NCBI RefSeq assembly: GCF_042683165.1 | Contig: NZ_JBHUIZ010000003.1 | Coordinates: forward strand, 248,001 to 312,000 | Length of the DNA: 64,000 bases | Source of the DNA: Tigheibacillus halophilus | GTDB taxonomy: Bacteria; Bacillota; Bacilli; Bacillales; Amphibacillaceae | Direction of reading: 5' to 3' | Shown: piece after piece, positions 25,098-34,084 of the stretch | How the letters are laid out: each line of letters opens with the position of its first letter | Position numbering within the stretch: the first letter of the stretch is position 1 | Position numbers and translations under genes: made by a program | Notes under the pieces: model-generated | Told to the model about the DNA's origin: nothing | The model's input: the letters and a program-made list of their open reading frames with translations, nothing else | The model's database searches: none

Positions 25098-25601
25098 TCA
25101 ATCCGTATTTTCTTCTTTTACCATATGATAGGTGCCTAAGAAAGGCTCATCAGCAAAATAGGCGGGTTTTTTGATAATCTGCTTGTCGTGAGCTGCTTTG
25201 AATTGTGGTGAGGCTTTCCAGTCTTCGAAATCTTTGGCAGAATTCCACTGTGTCAGCACGATGTATGTGTGGCCGCTGCACGGCTTCAACAAACGGAAAG
25301 CCTGAAACCCTGCTGCAGATTCAATATTTTCCTGGCGCTGCCTGAATTGTTCTTCAAATACAGGCTGTCCTTCTTCCATCACAGGAATGTTATTCATCGC
25401 TACGAAGCCTTCTTTCTTGATTTCTCCCTTCGTCAGCAATATCTCAAAATCTCTTCCTGATGAAAAAACACTGTTACCTTCGTCTTCATAATAAGCTAAT
25501 GTGCCACCAGTACCCTGCATGTATATAAATTGAAGGTTGCGATGCTTTTCTGCGATTTTCTTTAATAATTCATATGATCCGGTTGTCATGAATGCTTTCA
25601 T
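25098..25601 (-). CDS. hmoB: Heme-degrading monooxygenase HmoB
   Basis: 167-residue protein, homologue of B. subtilis HmoB (YhgC). The C-terminal ABM (antibiotic biosynthesis monooxygenase-like) domain at about 65-165 has NNIPVMEEGQPVFEEQF, the WNSAKDFEDWKASPQFKAAH stretch with the Trp and His typical of IsdG-type enzymes, and an extended N-terminal half as in HmoB. Lies next to pbpF-hemEHY as in B. subtilis. No Fur box is obvious in its upstream region. Confidence 0.9.
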   Translation of the reverse strand: MKAFMTTGSYELLKKIAEKHRNLQFIYMQGTGGTLAYYEDEGNSVFSSGRDFEILLTKGEIKKEGFVAMNNIPVMEEGQPVFEEQFRQRQENIESAAGFQAFRLLKPCSGHTYIVLTQWNSAKDFEDWKASPQFKAAHDKQIIKKPAYFADEPFLGTYHMVKEENTD

Positions 25602-25750
25602 GATGATTCCCCTTCCAACATTTTACTTTTACCTGCTTACTACACAGATCGAATGGTATCTCTTAAAATATCTTACTCTCATTTATATCTTACCCGAAAA
25701 TGATGGGAATTACTCCAGTGTGTTCACTGATTTGCTTGATAATGTATCGC

Positions 25751-25779
25751 TTTTGCTGTACAGAGATCTGTCGTATAAT
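25751..25779 (+). promoter_or_regulatory. Candidate pbpF promoter
   Basis: TATAAT (25774-25779) with TTTTGC 17 nt upstream (or TTGCTG at 15 nt). No clear SigG promoter was found although pbpF is forespore-expressed in B. subtilis. Confidence 0.3.
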
Positions 25780-25851
25780 AGTTGGGTGAATGCAGGGATC
25801 AGATAGATATGAATGAAGACGTTTATTGCCGTTTCGTCAAGAGGTGAATAG

Positions 25852-28026
25852 ATGAAAAAATACTGGAAAAAATGCTATGACTGGCAGGCTAAATACTCAA
25901 AAAAAGTAAAAATACCTATTGTTATTTTAGTTGCCATTATATGCTTCAGCATTGCAGGATATATGTTCATTTTATATGGTGGTGCGATAGTTGTCGAAAA
26001 AGACAAGATGATTCTTCCTGCAAAAACAACGGTGGAGACGACTGATGGGGAAATTTTAGGCGAGATATACCATCAAAATCGCAGTCTGACGGAGATAGAG
26101 GATATTCCGGAACACGTCCAACAGGCATTCATAGCTATCGAGGACAGAAGGTTTTTCCAGCATGGTGGTATTGATCTCAAATCGATTTCACGTGCGATAT
26201 TCAAAGATATTATTGCCCGGGATAAAGTGGAGGGAGCAAGCACCATAACGCAGCAGGTTGTTAAAAATCTATTTCTGACAAACGATAAGACCTGGATGCG
26301 CAAAACAAAAGAAGCAATGGCTGCCCTCTATTTGGAAAGGCACTATAGCAAGAAGCAAATTTTGGAATTGTATTTGAATGATATTTATTTTGGCCAAGGC
26401 ATTTATGGCATTGAAACAGCTGCACAGAAATATTTTTCGAAGCCGGCAAAATCACTGACAGTAGCTGAAGGTGCGTTATTGGCCGGCATGGTGAAGGGGC
26501 CTAACGGATATTCACCAGTTTCTCAGCCTGATAAGGCGTTGCAGCGCCGAAATGTCGTTTTAAAAGCGATGAGTGAATCGGGAATGCTCAGCACGAAAAA
26601 AAGATTGCAGGAGCAAGGCAAAACATTGGGACTCCATATGCAAAAAAATAAAGATAGACCATGGATGGACAGCTATATTGATCTGGTGATGAAAGAAGCT
26701 GCAGCCAACAATCAATTATCACTTGAGGAATTGAAGCGGGGCGGATATCGTATTATTGCAAACGTCGATGAGCAAATGCAAAAAATTGCTTATCAAGCTT
26801 TTCACCAAGATGAATATTTCCCTGGAAATACTGATGGAGTGCAGGGTGCGTTTGTTCTGACAAAGAACACATCGAACGAAATACTTGCTGTACTAGGAGG
26901 ACGCCAATTTACATATGGCGATTTGAATCGTGCGGCCATTCAGAGACAGCCCGGTTCAACGATGAAACCGATTGCTGTATACGGTCCCGCACTGATGAAC
27001 GATGCTTATCAGCCATATACGTTGCTGCCGGATCAGAAAATGGCGGTGAAAGGTTATACAGTGGGCAACAGTGATGGGAGGTATGATGGATATGTCTCCA
27101 TGTATGAAGCGGTTATCCAATCGAAAAATATCGCGCCTGTATGGTTGCTAGACCAAGTTGGTATTGACAGGGCAAAAAGTTATTTGGATAAGATGGGCAT
27201 CGATATTCCAGATAAAGGCTTGGCTATTGCACTTGGCGGGTTGAGCGAAGGAATTACCCCTTTGCAGGTCGCCGACGCTTACCACACATTTGCCAATCAA
27301 GGAACATATATCAAAAGCAGTGCGATTTCCAAGATTTTTGATCGGGATGGGCAGGCGATCTACCAATCTAAAATAAAGAAAAAACATGTGTTTAGCAAAC
27401 AGGTCGCATGGGACATGACTACCATGCTGGAAACAACTGTTAAATCTGGGACGGCAAGTGCAGGAGACTTTTCCAAGGCGCTAGCTGGCAAGACTGGTAC
27501 CACGCAGCATCCGCAAGCAAAAGGTAAAACAAAAGATGCATGGTTCGCAGGCTACACGCCAAATTTTACTGCTGTCATATGGATGGGGTATGACCATTCT
27601 GACAAACAGCATTATTTGCAAGGGGGCAGCAGTTATCCGACTGCCTTGACAAAACATATTTTGACTGAAATCAATAAACACCAAGATATGCAAGCTGCTT
27701 TTGATCAACCGGAAAATACAGAAGAGCTGCCAGAGCCAATTCATTTGCCGGAGATACGCGATTTGCGGGCAAATACATCTTTTGGCGGGTTTTCTATATT
27801 ACAGGGAAAACTGTCTTGGGAAGGTTCAGATGATGACCGTGTCGTTTACCGCGTGTACCAAGAGACAGAAGGTATCCCCAATAAAGTTGGTGAAATCACT
27901 GGTAAGCATGAGTACACAATTAAAGGTTTTGACTTGCTTGGAGAGCGCCGTTATTTTATTGTTCCATACGATCCATTGACCAAATTGGAAGGAAAACGCT
28001 CAGAAATCGTAAAAATGTCATTTTGA
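25852..28026 (+). CDS. pbpF: Class A penicillin-binding protein PbpF (PBP2c)
   Basis: 724-residue bifunctional peptidoglycan synthase. Cytoplasmic basic start, membrane anchor 20-42, glycosyltransferase GT51 domain about 60-240 with catalytic E97 in IAIEDRRFFQHGG and the later EGASTITQQ, transpeptidase domain about 325-610 with S369-T-M-K, SKN 424-426 and KTGTT 547-551, and a short C-terminal fibronectin-like part (after 640). Size near B. subtilis PbpF (714). Adjacent to hmoB and hemE as in B. subtilis, where it acts in vegetative and spore peptidoglycan. Confidence 0.94.
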   Translation: MKKYWKKCYDWQAKYSKKVKIPIVILVAIICFSIAGYMFILYGGAIVVEKDKMILPAKTTVETTDGEILGEIYHQNRSLTEIEDIPEHVQQAFIAIEDRRFFQHGGIDLKSISRAIFKDIIARDKVEGASTITQQVVKNLFLTNDKTWMRKTKEAMAALYLERHYSKKQILELYLNDIYFGQGIYGIETAAQKYFSKPAKSLTVAEGALLAGMVKGPNGYSPVSQPDKALQRRNVVLKAMSESGMLSTKKRLQEQGKTLGLHMQKNKDRPWMDSYIDLVMKEAAANNQLSLEELKRGGYRIIANVDEQMQKIAYQAFHQDEYFPGNTDGVQGAFVLTKNTSNEILAVLGGRQFTYGDLNRAAIQRQPGSTMKPIAVYGPALMNDAYQPYTLLPDQKMAVKGYTVGNSDGRYDGYVSMYEAVIQSKNIAPVWLLDQVGIDRAKSYLDKMGIDIPDKGLAIALGGLSEGITPLQVADAYHTFANQGTYIKSSAISKIFDRDGQAIYQSKIKKKHVFSKQVAWDMTTMLETTVKSGTASAGDFSKALAGKTGTTQHPQAKGKTKDAWFAGYTPNFTAVIWMGYDHSDKQHYLQGGSSYPTALTKHILTEINKHQDMQAAFDQPENTEELPEPIHLPEIRDLRANTSFGGFSILQGKLSWEGSDDDRVVYRVYQETEGIPNKVGEITGKHEYTIKGFDLLGERRYFIVPYDPLTKLEGKRSEIVKMSF

Positions 28027-28059
28027 TTTGACAAATTCATGACAAACAAGTTGCATTGC

Positions 28060-28088
28060 TATACAGGTATGACAGAAATCGTTATAGT
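28060..28088 (+). promoter_or_regulatory. Candidate hemE promoter
   Basis: TATACA (28060-28065), 17-nt spacer, TATAGT (28083-28088); predicted start about 28095, directly at the Fur/PerR-like box. Confidence 0.45.
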
Positions 28089-28094
28089 TAATAA

Positions 28095-28109
28095 TTAGAA
28101 TAATTATCA
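28095..28109. promoter_or_regulatory. Fur/PerR-like box upstream of hemE
   Basis: TTAGAATAATTATCA fits the 7-1-7 consensus TGATAATNATTATCA at 12 of 14 informative positions and the PerR box TTATAATNATTATAA at 12 of 14. It covers the predicted transcription start of hemEHY. Confidence 0.5.
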
Positions 28110-28230
28110 TTTCATATTGATTGAAAGAAGATGATTCACAGTCTTGAAGGCACGGCTTTAATTCAGGCAAAGACATAAAAATGCTATTTTGGCTGAATGC
28201 TTTTAAACACAAAAAAGGGTGAACAATTCG

Positions 28231-29265
28231 ATGAAGAAGACATTGAACGATACAATCATTCAGGCGTACCGCGGAGAACAAACAGGTTATGTTCCTGTTT
28301 GGTATATGAGACAAGCTGGTCGTTCCCAGCCTGAGTATCGCGAACTGAAGAAAAAATATTCGTTATTTGAAATTACACATCAGCCGGAGGTATGTGCTTA
28401 TGTAACACGTTTGCCGGTGGAGAACTATGGCGTCGACGCTGCGATTTTATATAAGGACATCATGTCTCCGCTGCCCGCACTCGGAGTAGACGTGGAAATC
28501 AAGTCCGGGATCGGGCCGGTGATTCATAATCCCATTAAAACATTGGGTGATGTGGAAGAGCTTGGCGAAATTAATCCGGAGCGCGATGTACCATATGTGC
28601 TGGATACGATCCGTCTGCTGACGCAAGAACAACTGGACGTACCTTTGATCGGATTCAGCGGTGCTCCATTCACTTTAGCAAGCTATATGATTGAGGGAGG
28701 CCCTTCGAAAAACTATGCAAGAACCAAAGCGATGATGTACGCTCAGCCTGATGTCTGGTTTGCTTTGATGGAAAAGCTTGGAGATATGGTTATCGCTTAT
28801 GTGGAAGCACAGGTTAATGCGGGTGCGGCTGCCATCCAGATTTTTGACTCATGGGTCGGTTCCCTGAACGCACATGATTACCGCAAGTATATCAAGCCTG
28901 TGATGTCACGCATCTGCTCAGAGGTCAGCAGACATCAGGTACCCGTTGTCCTGTTTGGTATTGGTGCAAGCCATCTCTTGCTTGAGTTTAATGATTTGCC
29001 GGTTGATGTAATTGGTTTGGATTGGCGCACATCTATTAAAGAAGCAAGGGAAATGGGCGTGACAAAAGTATTGCAGGGCAATTTGGATCCTGCTATTCTG
29101 CTTGCTGACCAGGATACTATTTTGTCAAAAGCAAAAGAGATACTTGACCAGTCATTAGCAGATGGTCGTCACGTGTTCAATCTTGGGCATGGAGTTACTC
29201 CGGACATACAACCGGAAACGCTGAAGAGACTGACAGATTTTATTCATTCCTATTCCAAACGATAA
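28231..29265 (+). CDS. hemE: Uroporphyrinogen decarboxylase
   Basis: 344-residue HemE, converts uroporphyrinogen III to coproporphyrinogen III. Signature VPVWYMRQAGRSQPEYRELK near 20-39, catalytic-site Asp in YKDIMSPL, GFSGAPFTLASYMIEGGPSKNY, and C-terminal GLDWR and NLGHGV. ATG 28231 with AAAGGGTG upstream aligns with known HemE starts; the GTG at 28219 lies within that site. First gene of hemE-hemH-hemY. Confidence 0.97.
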   Translation: MKKTLNDTIIQAYRGEQTGYVPVWYMRQAGRSQPEYRELKKKYSLFEITHQPEVCAYVTRLPVENYGVDAAILYKDIMSPLPALGVDVEIKSGIGPVIHNPIKTLGDVEELGEINPERDVPYVLDTIRLLTQEQLDVPLIGFSGAPFTLASYMIEGGPSKNYARTKAMMYAQPDVWFALMEKLGDMVIAYVEAQVNAGAAAIQIFDSWVGSLNAHDYRKYIKPVMSRICSEVSRHQVPVVLFGIGASHLLLEFNDLPVDVIGLDWRTSIKEAREMGVTKVLQGNLDPAILLADQDTILSKAKEILDQSLADGRHVFNLGHGVTPDIQPETLKRLTDFIHSYSKR

Positions 29266-29285
29266 ATTTTAAAGAGGTGCTCGAA

Positions 29286-30224
29286 ATGGAAAAAAAGAAA
29301 ATGGGATTATTAGTAATGGCATACGGAACGCCGTACAAAGAGGAAGATATTGAACGATACTATACGGATATCCGTCATGGACACAGACCTTCTGATGCAC
29401 AACTGCAGGATCTGAAAGATCGCTATAAAGCAATCGGAGGGTTATCTCCACTTGCAAAAATAACCGAAGATCAAGCATACGGTCTGGAAGCCAAATTGAA
29501 TGCCATGCAGGATCAATATGAATTCAAAGCATATATTGGGTTGAAACATATTGAGCCATACATTGAAGATGCTGTGAAGCAGATGGCAGCTGATGGATAC
29601 AAAGATGCTGTCAGCATTGTACTTGCGCCGCATTATTCTTCATTTAGTGTAAAATCCTACAATACGAGAGCAGCGGAAGAAGCAGACAAACATGGCATCT
29701 CTGTCAAGTCGATTGAAAGCTGGTATAAAGAACCAGGCTTCATCAAATATTGGGCTGATCGCATCAACGGCGAATTCGCTAAAATGGACGATGCGGAACG
29801 TGAAAACGCCGTGTTGGTGGTTTCCGCCCACAGTCTGCCGGAGAAAATCCTGCAATATGGCGATCCATATCCGGAACAGTTGAAAGAAACCGCAAAAATG
29901 ATTGCGGAAGAAGCAGGCATCACGAATTATGTCAACGGCTGGCAAAGTGAAGGAAATACACCTGATCCATGGATCGGCCCGGACGTCCAGGATTTGACTC
30001 GTGAACTTTATCATGAAAAAGGCTATCGATCTTTTGTTTATGCACCAGTTGGTTTTGTTGTCAACCACTTGGAAGTGCTATACGACAATGATTATGAGTG
30101 TAAAGTTGTTTGCGACGAGCTTGGTGCCAATTATTATCGCCCCGAAATGCCGAATGCAAAGCCTGAGTTCATTGCAGTGCTTGCAAATGCTGTGCTGAAA
30201 AAACTGGGCAGTGAAAAGGCATGA
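29286..30224 (+). CDS. hemH: Coproporphyrin III ferrochelatase
   Basis: 312-residue CpfC/HemH, very close to B. subtilis. Inserts iron into coproporphyrin III in the coproporphyrin-dependent heme pathway. Catalytic H182 (SAHSLPEK) and E263 (NHLEVLYDND); Y13 near MAYGTP. ATG 29286 after AAGAGGTG; GTG 29277 overlaps that site. Confidence 0.97.
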   Translation: MEKKKMGLLVMAYGTPYKEEDIERYYTDIRHGHRPSDAQLQDLKDRYKAIGGLSPLAKITEDQAYGLEAKLNAMQDQYEFKAYIGLKHIEPYIEDAVKQMAADGYKDAVSIVLAPHYSSFSVKSYNTRAAEEADKHGISVKSIESWYKEPGFIKYWADRINGEFAKMDDAERENAVLVVSAHSLPEKILQYGDPYPEQLKETAKMIAEEAGITNYVNGWQSEGNTPDPWIGPDVQDLTRELYHEKGYRSFVYAPVGFVVNHLEVLYDNDYECKVVCDELGANYYRPEMPNAKPEFIAVLANAVLKKLGSEKA

Positions 30225-30226
30225 AA

Positions 30227-31630
30227 ATGAAGAAAATCCTTATTGCAGGGGGCGGAATTACCGGACTGGCCACCGCTTACTACCTGCAAAAAAGCATGCA
30301 GGAAAACAATCTGCCGTATGAGATCAAATTGGTAGAAGCCAGCAACCGGCTTGGGGGGAAAGTTCAGACTGTTCGTCATGAGGACTTCGTGATTGAACGT
30401 GGCCCTGATTCTTTTTTGGAACGTAAGCAACCAATCATGCGTTTAATAGAATCACTAGGGATGAATGATCAGCTTGTACGCAATGCAACTGGGCAGTCTT
30501 ATATCCTTGTGGATGGCAAGCTCCGAAAAATGCCGAAAGGGGCACATATGGGCGTGCCAACACAAATCAGGCCATTCCTGTTTTCCGGCATGTTTTCCAC
30601 CAAAGGAAAGTTGCGTGCAGCCATGGACTATGTGCTGCCAAAAGGTAAAACTGGAGATCAGTCACTGGGAGGATTTTTCCGGCGTCGCTTTGGAGATGAG
30701 CTAGTAGAAAATTGTGTCGAACCTTTGCTTTCCGGGATTTACGCCGGTGACATCGATAACATGAGCTTGCTGGCAACTTTCCCTAATTTCTATACGCTCG
30801 AACAGGAACACCGTAGCTTGATTAAAGGCCTGAAGGAGTCGTCTACCGGCAGTAAAAAACAATTGAAAACAAAATCTTCTAAGAAGAAAGGTATGTTTCT
30901 GACGCTGCGAAACGGCCTTGAATCGATGATTGAAGAGCTAGAGAGCCAACTCGGCCAAGTCGATATTTCCTTGCGAACCAGCGTGGACCATGTGGAAAGA
31001 AAAGAACAAGGATATCATGTGTTGCTTAGTGATGGTACCGTTTATAAGGCGGATGCTATTGTCATGACCACACCACACTACACATTGCCGAAAATTTTCA
31101 GCCAGTATGATTATTTCCGGATGCTGGAAGAGGTACCATCAACATCTGTAGCTACGATTGCGATGGCCTTTGATGCAGCAGCCATCAAAAAAGACATGGA
31201 CGGCACTGGTTTTGTCGTTTCGCGAAACAGTGACTATCGCATCACAGCCTGTACTTGGACGCATAAAAAATGGCCTAATGCCGCACCTGCCGGTAAAGCG
31301 CTGGTACGTTGCTATGTTGGGCGACCAGATGATCAGTCGGCAGTTGAACTGTCAGATAAGGAAATAATTGATGTTGTATTAAAAGATTTGAATAAAACGA
31401 TGAAAATCAAGAAAAAACCGGAATTTTATGTGATTTCGCGCTGGAAAAATGCTATGCCGCAATATACTGTGGGACACATCGACCGGGTGAATCAAATTCG
31501 TAACGAATCAGCAATACAATTGCCGGGCATATTTTTCGCCGGCAGCTCCTTCGAAGGAATCGGCCTGCCAGATTGTATCGGCCAGGGCGAACAAGCTGTG
31601 GAAAGCGTACTTAATTACTTTCGAGATTGA
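30227..31630 (+). CDS. hemY: Coproporphyrinogen III oxidase (HemY/CgoX)
   Basis: 467-residue FAD-dependent oxidase of the protoporphyrinogen oxidase family; in Gram-positives it oxidises coproporphyrinogen III. N-terminal dinucleotide motif GGGITGLATAYYL, second FAD motif ERGPDSFLERKQP, C-terminal FAD-binding FFAGSSFEGIGLPDCIGQGEQA. An ATG at 30221 overlaps the hemH stop; ATG 30227 gives the better spacing to a weak AAAAGG. Heme synthesis completes with HemQ, not in the window. Confidence 0.95.
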   Translation: MKKILIAGGGITGLATAYYLQKSMQENNLPYEIKLVEASNRLGGKVQTVRHEDFVIERGPDSFLERKQPIMRLIESLGMNDQLVRNATGQSYILVDGKLRKMPKGAHMGVPTQIRPFLFSGMFSTKGKLRAAMDYVLPKGKTGDQSLGGFFRRRFGDELVENCVEPLLSGIYAGDIDNMSLLATFPNFYTLEQEHRSLIKGLKESSTGSKKQLKTKSSKKKGMFLTLRNGLESMIEELESQLGQVDISLRTSVDHVERKEQGYHVLLSDGTVYKADAIVMTTPHYTLPKIFSQYDYFRMLEEVPSTSVATIAMAFDAAAIKKDMDGTGFVVSRNSDYRITACTWTHKKWPNAAPAGKALVRCYVGRPDDQSAVELSDKEIIDVVLKDLNKTMKIKKKPEFYVISRWKNAMPQYTVGHIDRVNQIRNESAIQLPGIFFAGSSFEGIGLPDCIGQGEQAVESVLNYFRD

Positions 31631-31641
31631 TTTTAAAGACG

Positions 31642-31671
31642 AGGCTGTCACTTTGTGGCAGCCTGTTTTCT
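31642..31671 (+). terminator. Terminator of hemEHY
   Basis: Stem AGGCTGTCAC/GTGGCAGCCT with 3-nt loop and one wobble, then GTTTTC. Confidence 0.75.
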
Positions 31672-31727
31672 TCTGGGGAAGAGCGGGCTTCGTTTGCAGA
31701 AGAATAATGCCTGAAATGAGTGTATAC

Positions 31728-31757
31728 AAAGAGCCTCCATCCTGTATGGATAGAGGC
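31728..31757 (-). terminator. Terminator of pepF-like gene
   Basis: Minus strand GCCTC-ATCC/GGAT-GAGGC stem followed by TCTTTG. Confidence 0.55.
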
Positions 31758-31777
31758 ATTAATGATCAACGAGCTAT

Positions 31778-33580
31778 TTATTCGTAGCTTGCTCCCAATT
31801 CATCGACAAGTGACCCGACATGCGCAACGGCTTTACGGATGTTATTTGCATCGGTCATATCAATTCCGGCTTTTTTTATCAATTCGAGCGGCTTCAAGGT
31901 GCCCCCGGATTTCAGAACATCGAGCCAGCGATCTACTGCAGGCTGGCCTTCTTTGATGATTGCCTGCGAAGCGAGGGTGGATACAGTCAGTCCGGCTGAA
32001 TATGTGTAAGGGTAAAGACCCATGTAATAGTGCGGCTGGCGCATCCATGTCAAGCCCGCCCCTTCATCAATTTTTACATCGTCTCCCCAGAAAGATTTTA
32101 AAACGTCGTAACGCTCTGCGCATAGCACATCTGCCGTCAAAGGGGTCCCGTTTTCAGCAAGGTTATAAACACGGCGTTGAAAGACACCTTCCAGTAAGTG
32201 TGTTACAAAATTGTGATAGTATGTGCCAAGTAATTGTGTGATAACCCATCGTTTTTTCTTTTTATCATCTGTCTGCATCAGATGGTTGGCTAGAAGCATT
32301 TCATTCATGGTCGATGGCGCCTCAATAAAATACGTGGATGGACGTGTGTTCATCAAGTTTTGGTTTTTGCCTGCCAGGTAAAAATGACCGGCATGTCCAA
32401 GTTCATGAGCAAGCACGAAGGCACCACGCATGGCATTGGTCCAGGTAATCAGGATATAAGGATGCGCACCATACGGACTGGAACAAAAAGCACCTGTGGC
32501 TTTTCCGATATTGTCAGCCCTGTCTACCCAACGTTCGGATAATGCTGTTTGAACCATGTCACTGTATTCACTTCCCATGATTTGCAATGCATCTTGTATG
32601 AGTTTCCCAGCGTCCTCAAAGGTTGTTTCTGGATTGTAAGAAGGATCCAGCGGCGCTTCTAAATCACAATAGCGGATTTCAGAGAGCCCCAATTTTTCCT
32701 TTTTCAGTTTTGCGAAACGACGCATATGTGGTGCCAGTTCTTCTCGAATGATATCAAGCTGGTTATGGTACATTTCCTTTGTCACCTGTTGTGAGTGAAG
32801 GAGCATGTCTGTCACAGAATCATAACCCCGCAGCTTTGCGATAGTGACCTGCCGTGTTACTTCTGTTGCGTAATTTGCTGCGATGGTGTTCTTGTATTGT
32901 TCGAATGTATGAATGAACGAATCATAGGCTGCCCGGCGTACAACCGTATCAGCAGAAATTTCATAACGATCTTCATATAGTGCAGCCGACATTGGCTGTT
33001 TTTTTCCATCACCATCCATAATATCATCAAATTGCATATCGGATGATTTGCTGCGTTCATAGAGCATATAAGGTGCATCATGGACCTCACTCAAAGCGGC
33101 CAGCACTTCTTCAACGTCGGGAGACAGTGTATAGGCTTTGTTTTCGAGCGTATCTGTAAGCATTTTGCTAAAGTGACGCAATTGTGGCTCTTCCTCCATA
33201 AAACGTTCGATTTGTGTCTTTGTTAGTGACAATAATTCATTTTGAACGAAGGCCAATTTAGCACCGATATTCGCCATAGCAGATGCAACTCTCGCTGAAT
33301 CCCGCTGATTGGCAGAATCGCTGCCGTCCGCGCTGGAACGTAGGCTGGCATATGTAGCTGCAAGGATCAATCTGTTTTGATAGTTTTCCAAAGTTGTGAG
33401 GCCATCGCGTAAATTTTTTGCGTTTTCAGTTAATTTACCTTTAAAATGAGTGATTTGATTTACGTCCTTGATGACAGCATTCAATTCTTTTTCCCATTCC
33501 GTATGGCTGCTGAATAAAGCTGTCAGATCCCATTGTTGTTCTATTGGCACTTCAGAGCGTTTTTGTCTTGATGTTGGCAT
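31778..33580 (-). CDS. pepF: Oligoendopeptidase F-type M3 metallopeptidase
   Basis: 600-residue cytosolic zinc peptidase of family M3 that degrades oligopeptides. Zinc site H392-E-x-x-H396 (AHELGHAGHF) with the third ligand in the downstream EAPSTMNEML. ATG 33580 follows GGGGGAATC; the ORF extends 19 codons upstream into an AT-rich region with no ribosome binding site. M3 paralogues are common in Bacillaceae, so the exact orthologue is uncertain. Confidence 0.92.
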   Translation of the reverse strand: MPTSRQKRSEVPIEQQWDLTALFSSHTEWEKELNAVIKDVNQITHFKGKLTENAKNLRDGLTTLENYQNRLILAATYASLRSSADGSDSANQRDSARVASAMANIGAKLAFVQNELLSLTKTQIERFMEEEPQLRHFSKMLTDTLENKAYTLSPDVEEVLAALSEVHDAPYMLYERSKSSDMQFDDIMDGDGKKQPMSAALYEDRYEISADTVVRRAAYDSFIHTFEQYKNTIAANYATEVTRQVTIAKLRGYDSVTDMLLHSQQVTKEMYHNQLDIIREELAPHMRRFAKLKKEKLGLSEIRYCDLEAPLDPSYNPETTFEDAGKLIQDALQIMGSEYSDMVQTALSERWVDRADNIGKATGAFCSSPYGAHPYILITWTNAMRGAFVLAHELGHAGHFYLAGKNQNLMNTRPSTYFIEAPSTMNEMLLANHLMQTDDKKKKRWVITQLLGTYYHNFVTHLLEGVFQRRVYNLAENGTPLTADVLCAERYDVLKSFWGDDVKIDEGAGLTWMRQPHYYMGLYPYTYSAGLTVSTLASQAIIKEGQPAVDRWLDVLKSGGTLKPLELIKKAGIDMTDANNIRKAVAHVGSLVDELGASYE

Positions 33581-33682
33581 TTTGATTCCCCCTGCAAATT
33601 TATTTCGGTACACTAAATAAGTATAATATAATTTCAATTATAAAGATATCATTTTTTCGGTAAATTGATGCTGCTGCAGCAT

Positions 33683-33712
33683 AAAAAAACAGCCAGTATG
33701 CACTAGCTGCTG
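33683..33712 (-). terminator. Terminator of yhfH
   Basis: Minus strand stem AGCTAGT/ACTGGCT (one G-T pair), extended by CG/AT pairs, followed by seven T. Confidence 0.7.
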
Positions 33713-33741
33713 TTGAAAGAAAGTTCGCCTACTAATGATGT

Positions 33742-33870
33742 TTATCTGGCTGGATGATCACATTCGTCACAGACATTGCCGTAGCAATCTGCTTTTTCAT
33801 TAATTTCGTTACCACAAACTTTGCATTTCTTTTTTGGAAGATTTCTAAAAAACTCGAGCACGTTCTTCAT
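33742..33870 (-). CDS. yhfH: YhfH-like zinc-ribbon miniprotein (42 aa)
   Basis: A 42-codon gene: starts MKNVLEFFRNLPKKKC and carries two CxxC pairs, C16-x2-C19 (CKVCG) and C34-x2-C37 (CDEC), plus C29, so a zinc-ribbon is likely. Excellent ribosome binding site AAAGGAGG 8 nt before ATG 33870, and a T7 terminator follows. Size, Cys pattern and the place between hemEHY and lplJ match YhfH of B. subtilis, whose function is unknown. Confidence 0.85.
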   Translation of the reverse strand: MKNVLEFFRNLPKKKCKVCGNEINEKADCYGNVCDECDHPAR

Positions 33871-33918
33871 AAAAATTCCTCCTTTAAAATGTGTGGTGAT
33901 ACAGAAGTTGTATTTCTT

Positions 33919-33970
33919 AATTGTATTATAACAACTGTTGAGATTATTGTATTACAACAGATGTTAAAAT
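33919..33970. repeat. Repeated ATTGTATTA..ACAAC units upstream of yhfH
   Basis: Two direct copies ATTGTATTATAACAAC and ATTGTATTACAACAG lie about 35 bp apart in the yhfH upstream region, and CTGTTG/CAACAG also makes an inverted repeat around the second copy. The minus strand carries TATAAT within the first copy. A repeated operator is possible. Confidence 0.35.
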
Positions 33971-34084
33971 GTCAACCCTGTTTTAAAACAAAATTATCGA
34001 CCTGTATCAGATAATCAATAATAATTGCTTGGCTTCCCCCTTTCCTATACACTAATAGTAGAAAAACGCAGGGGGTAAATTAAA

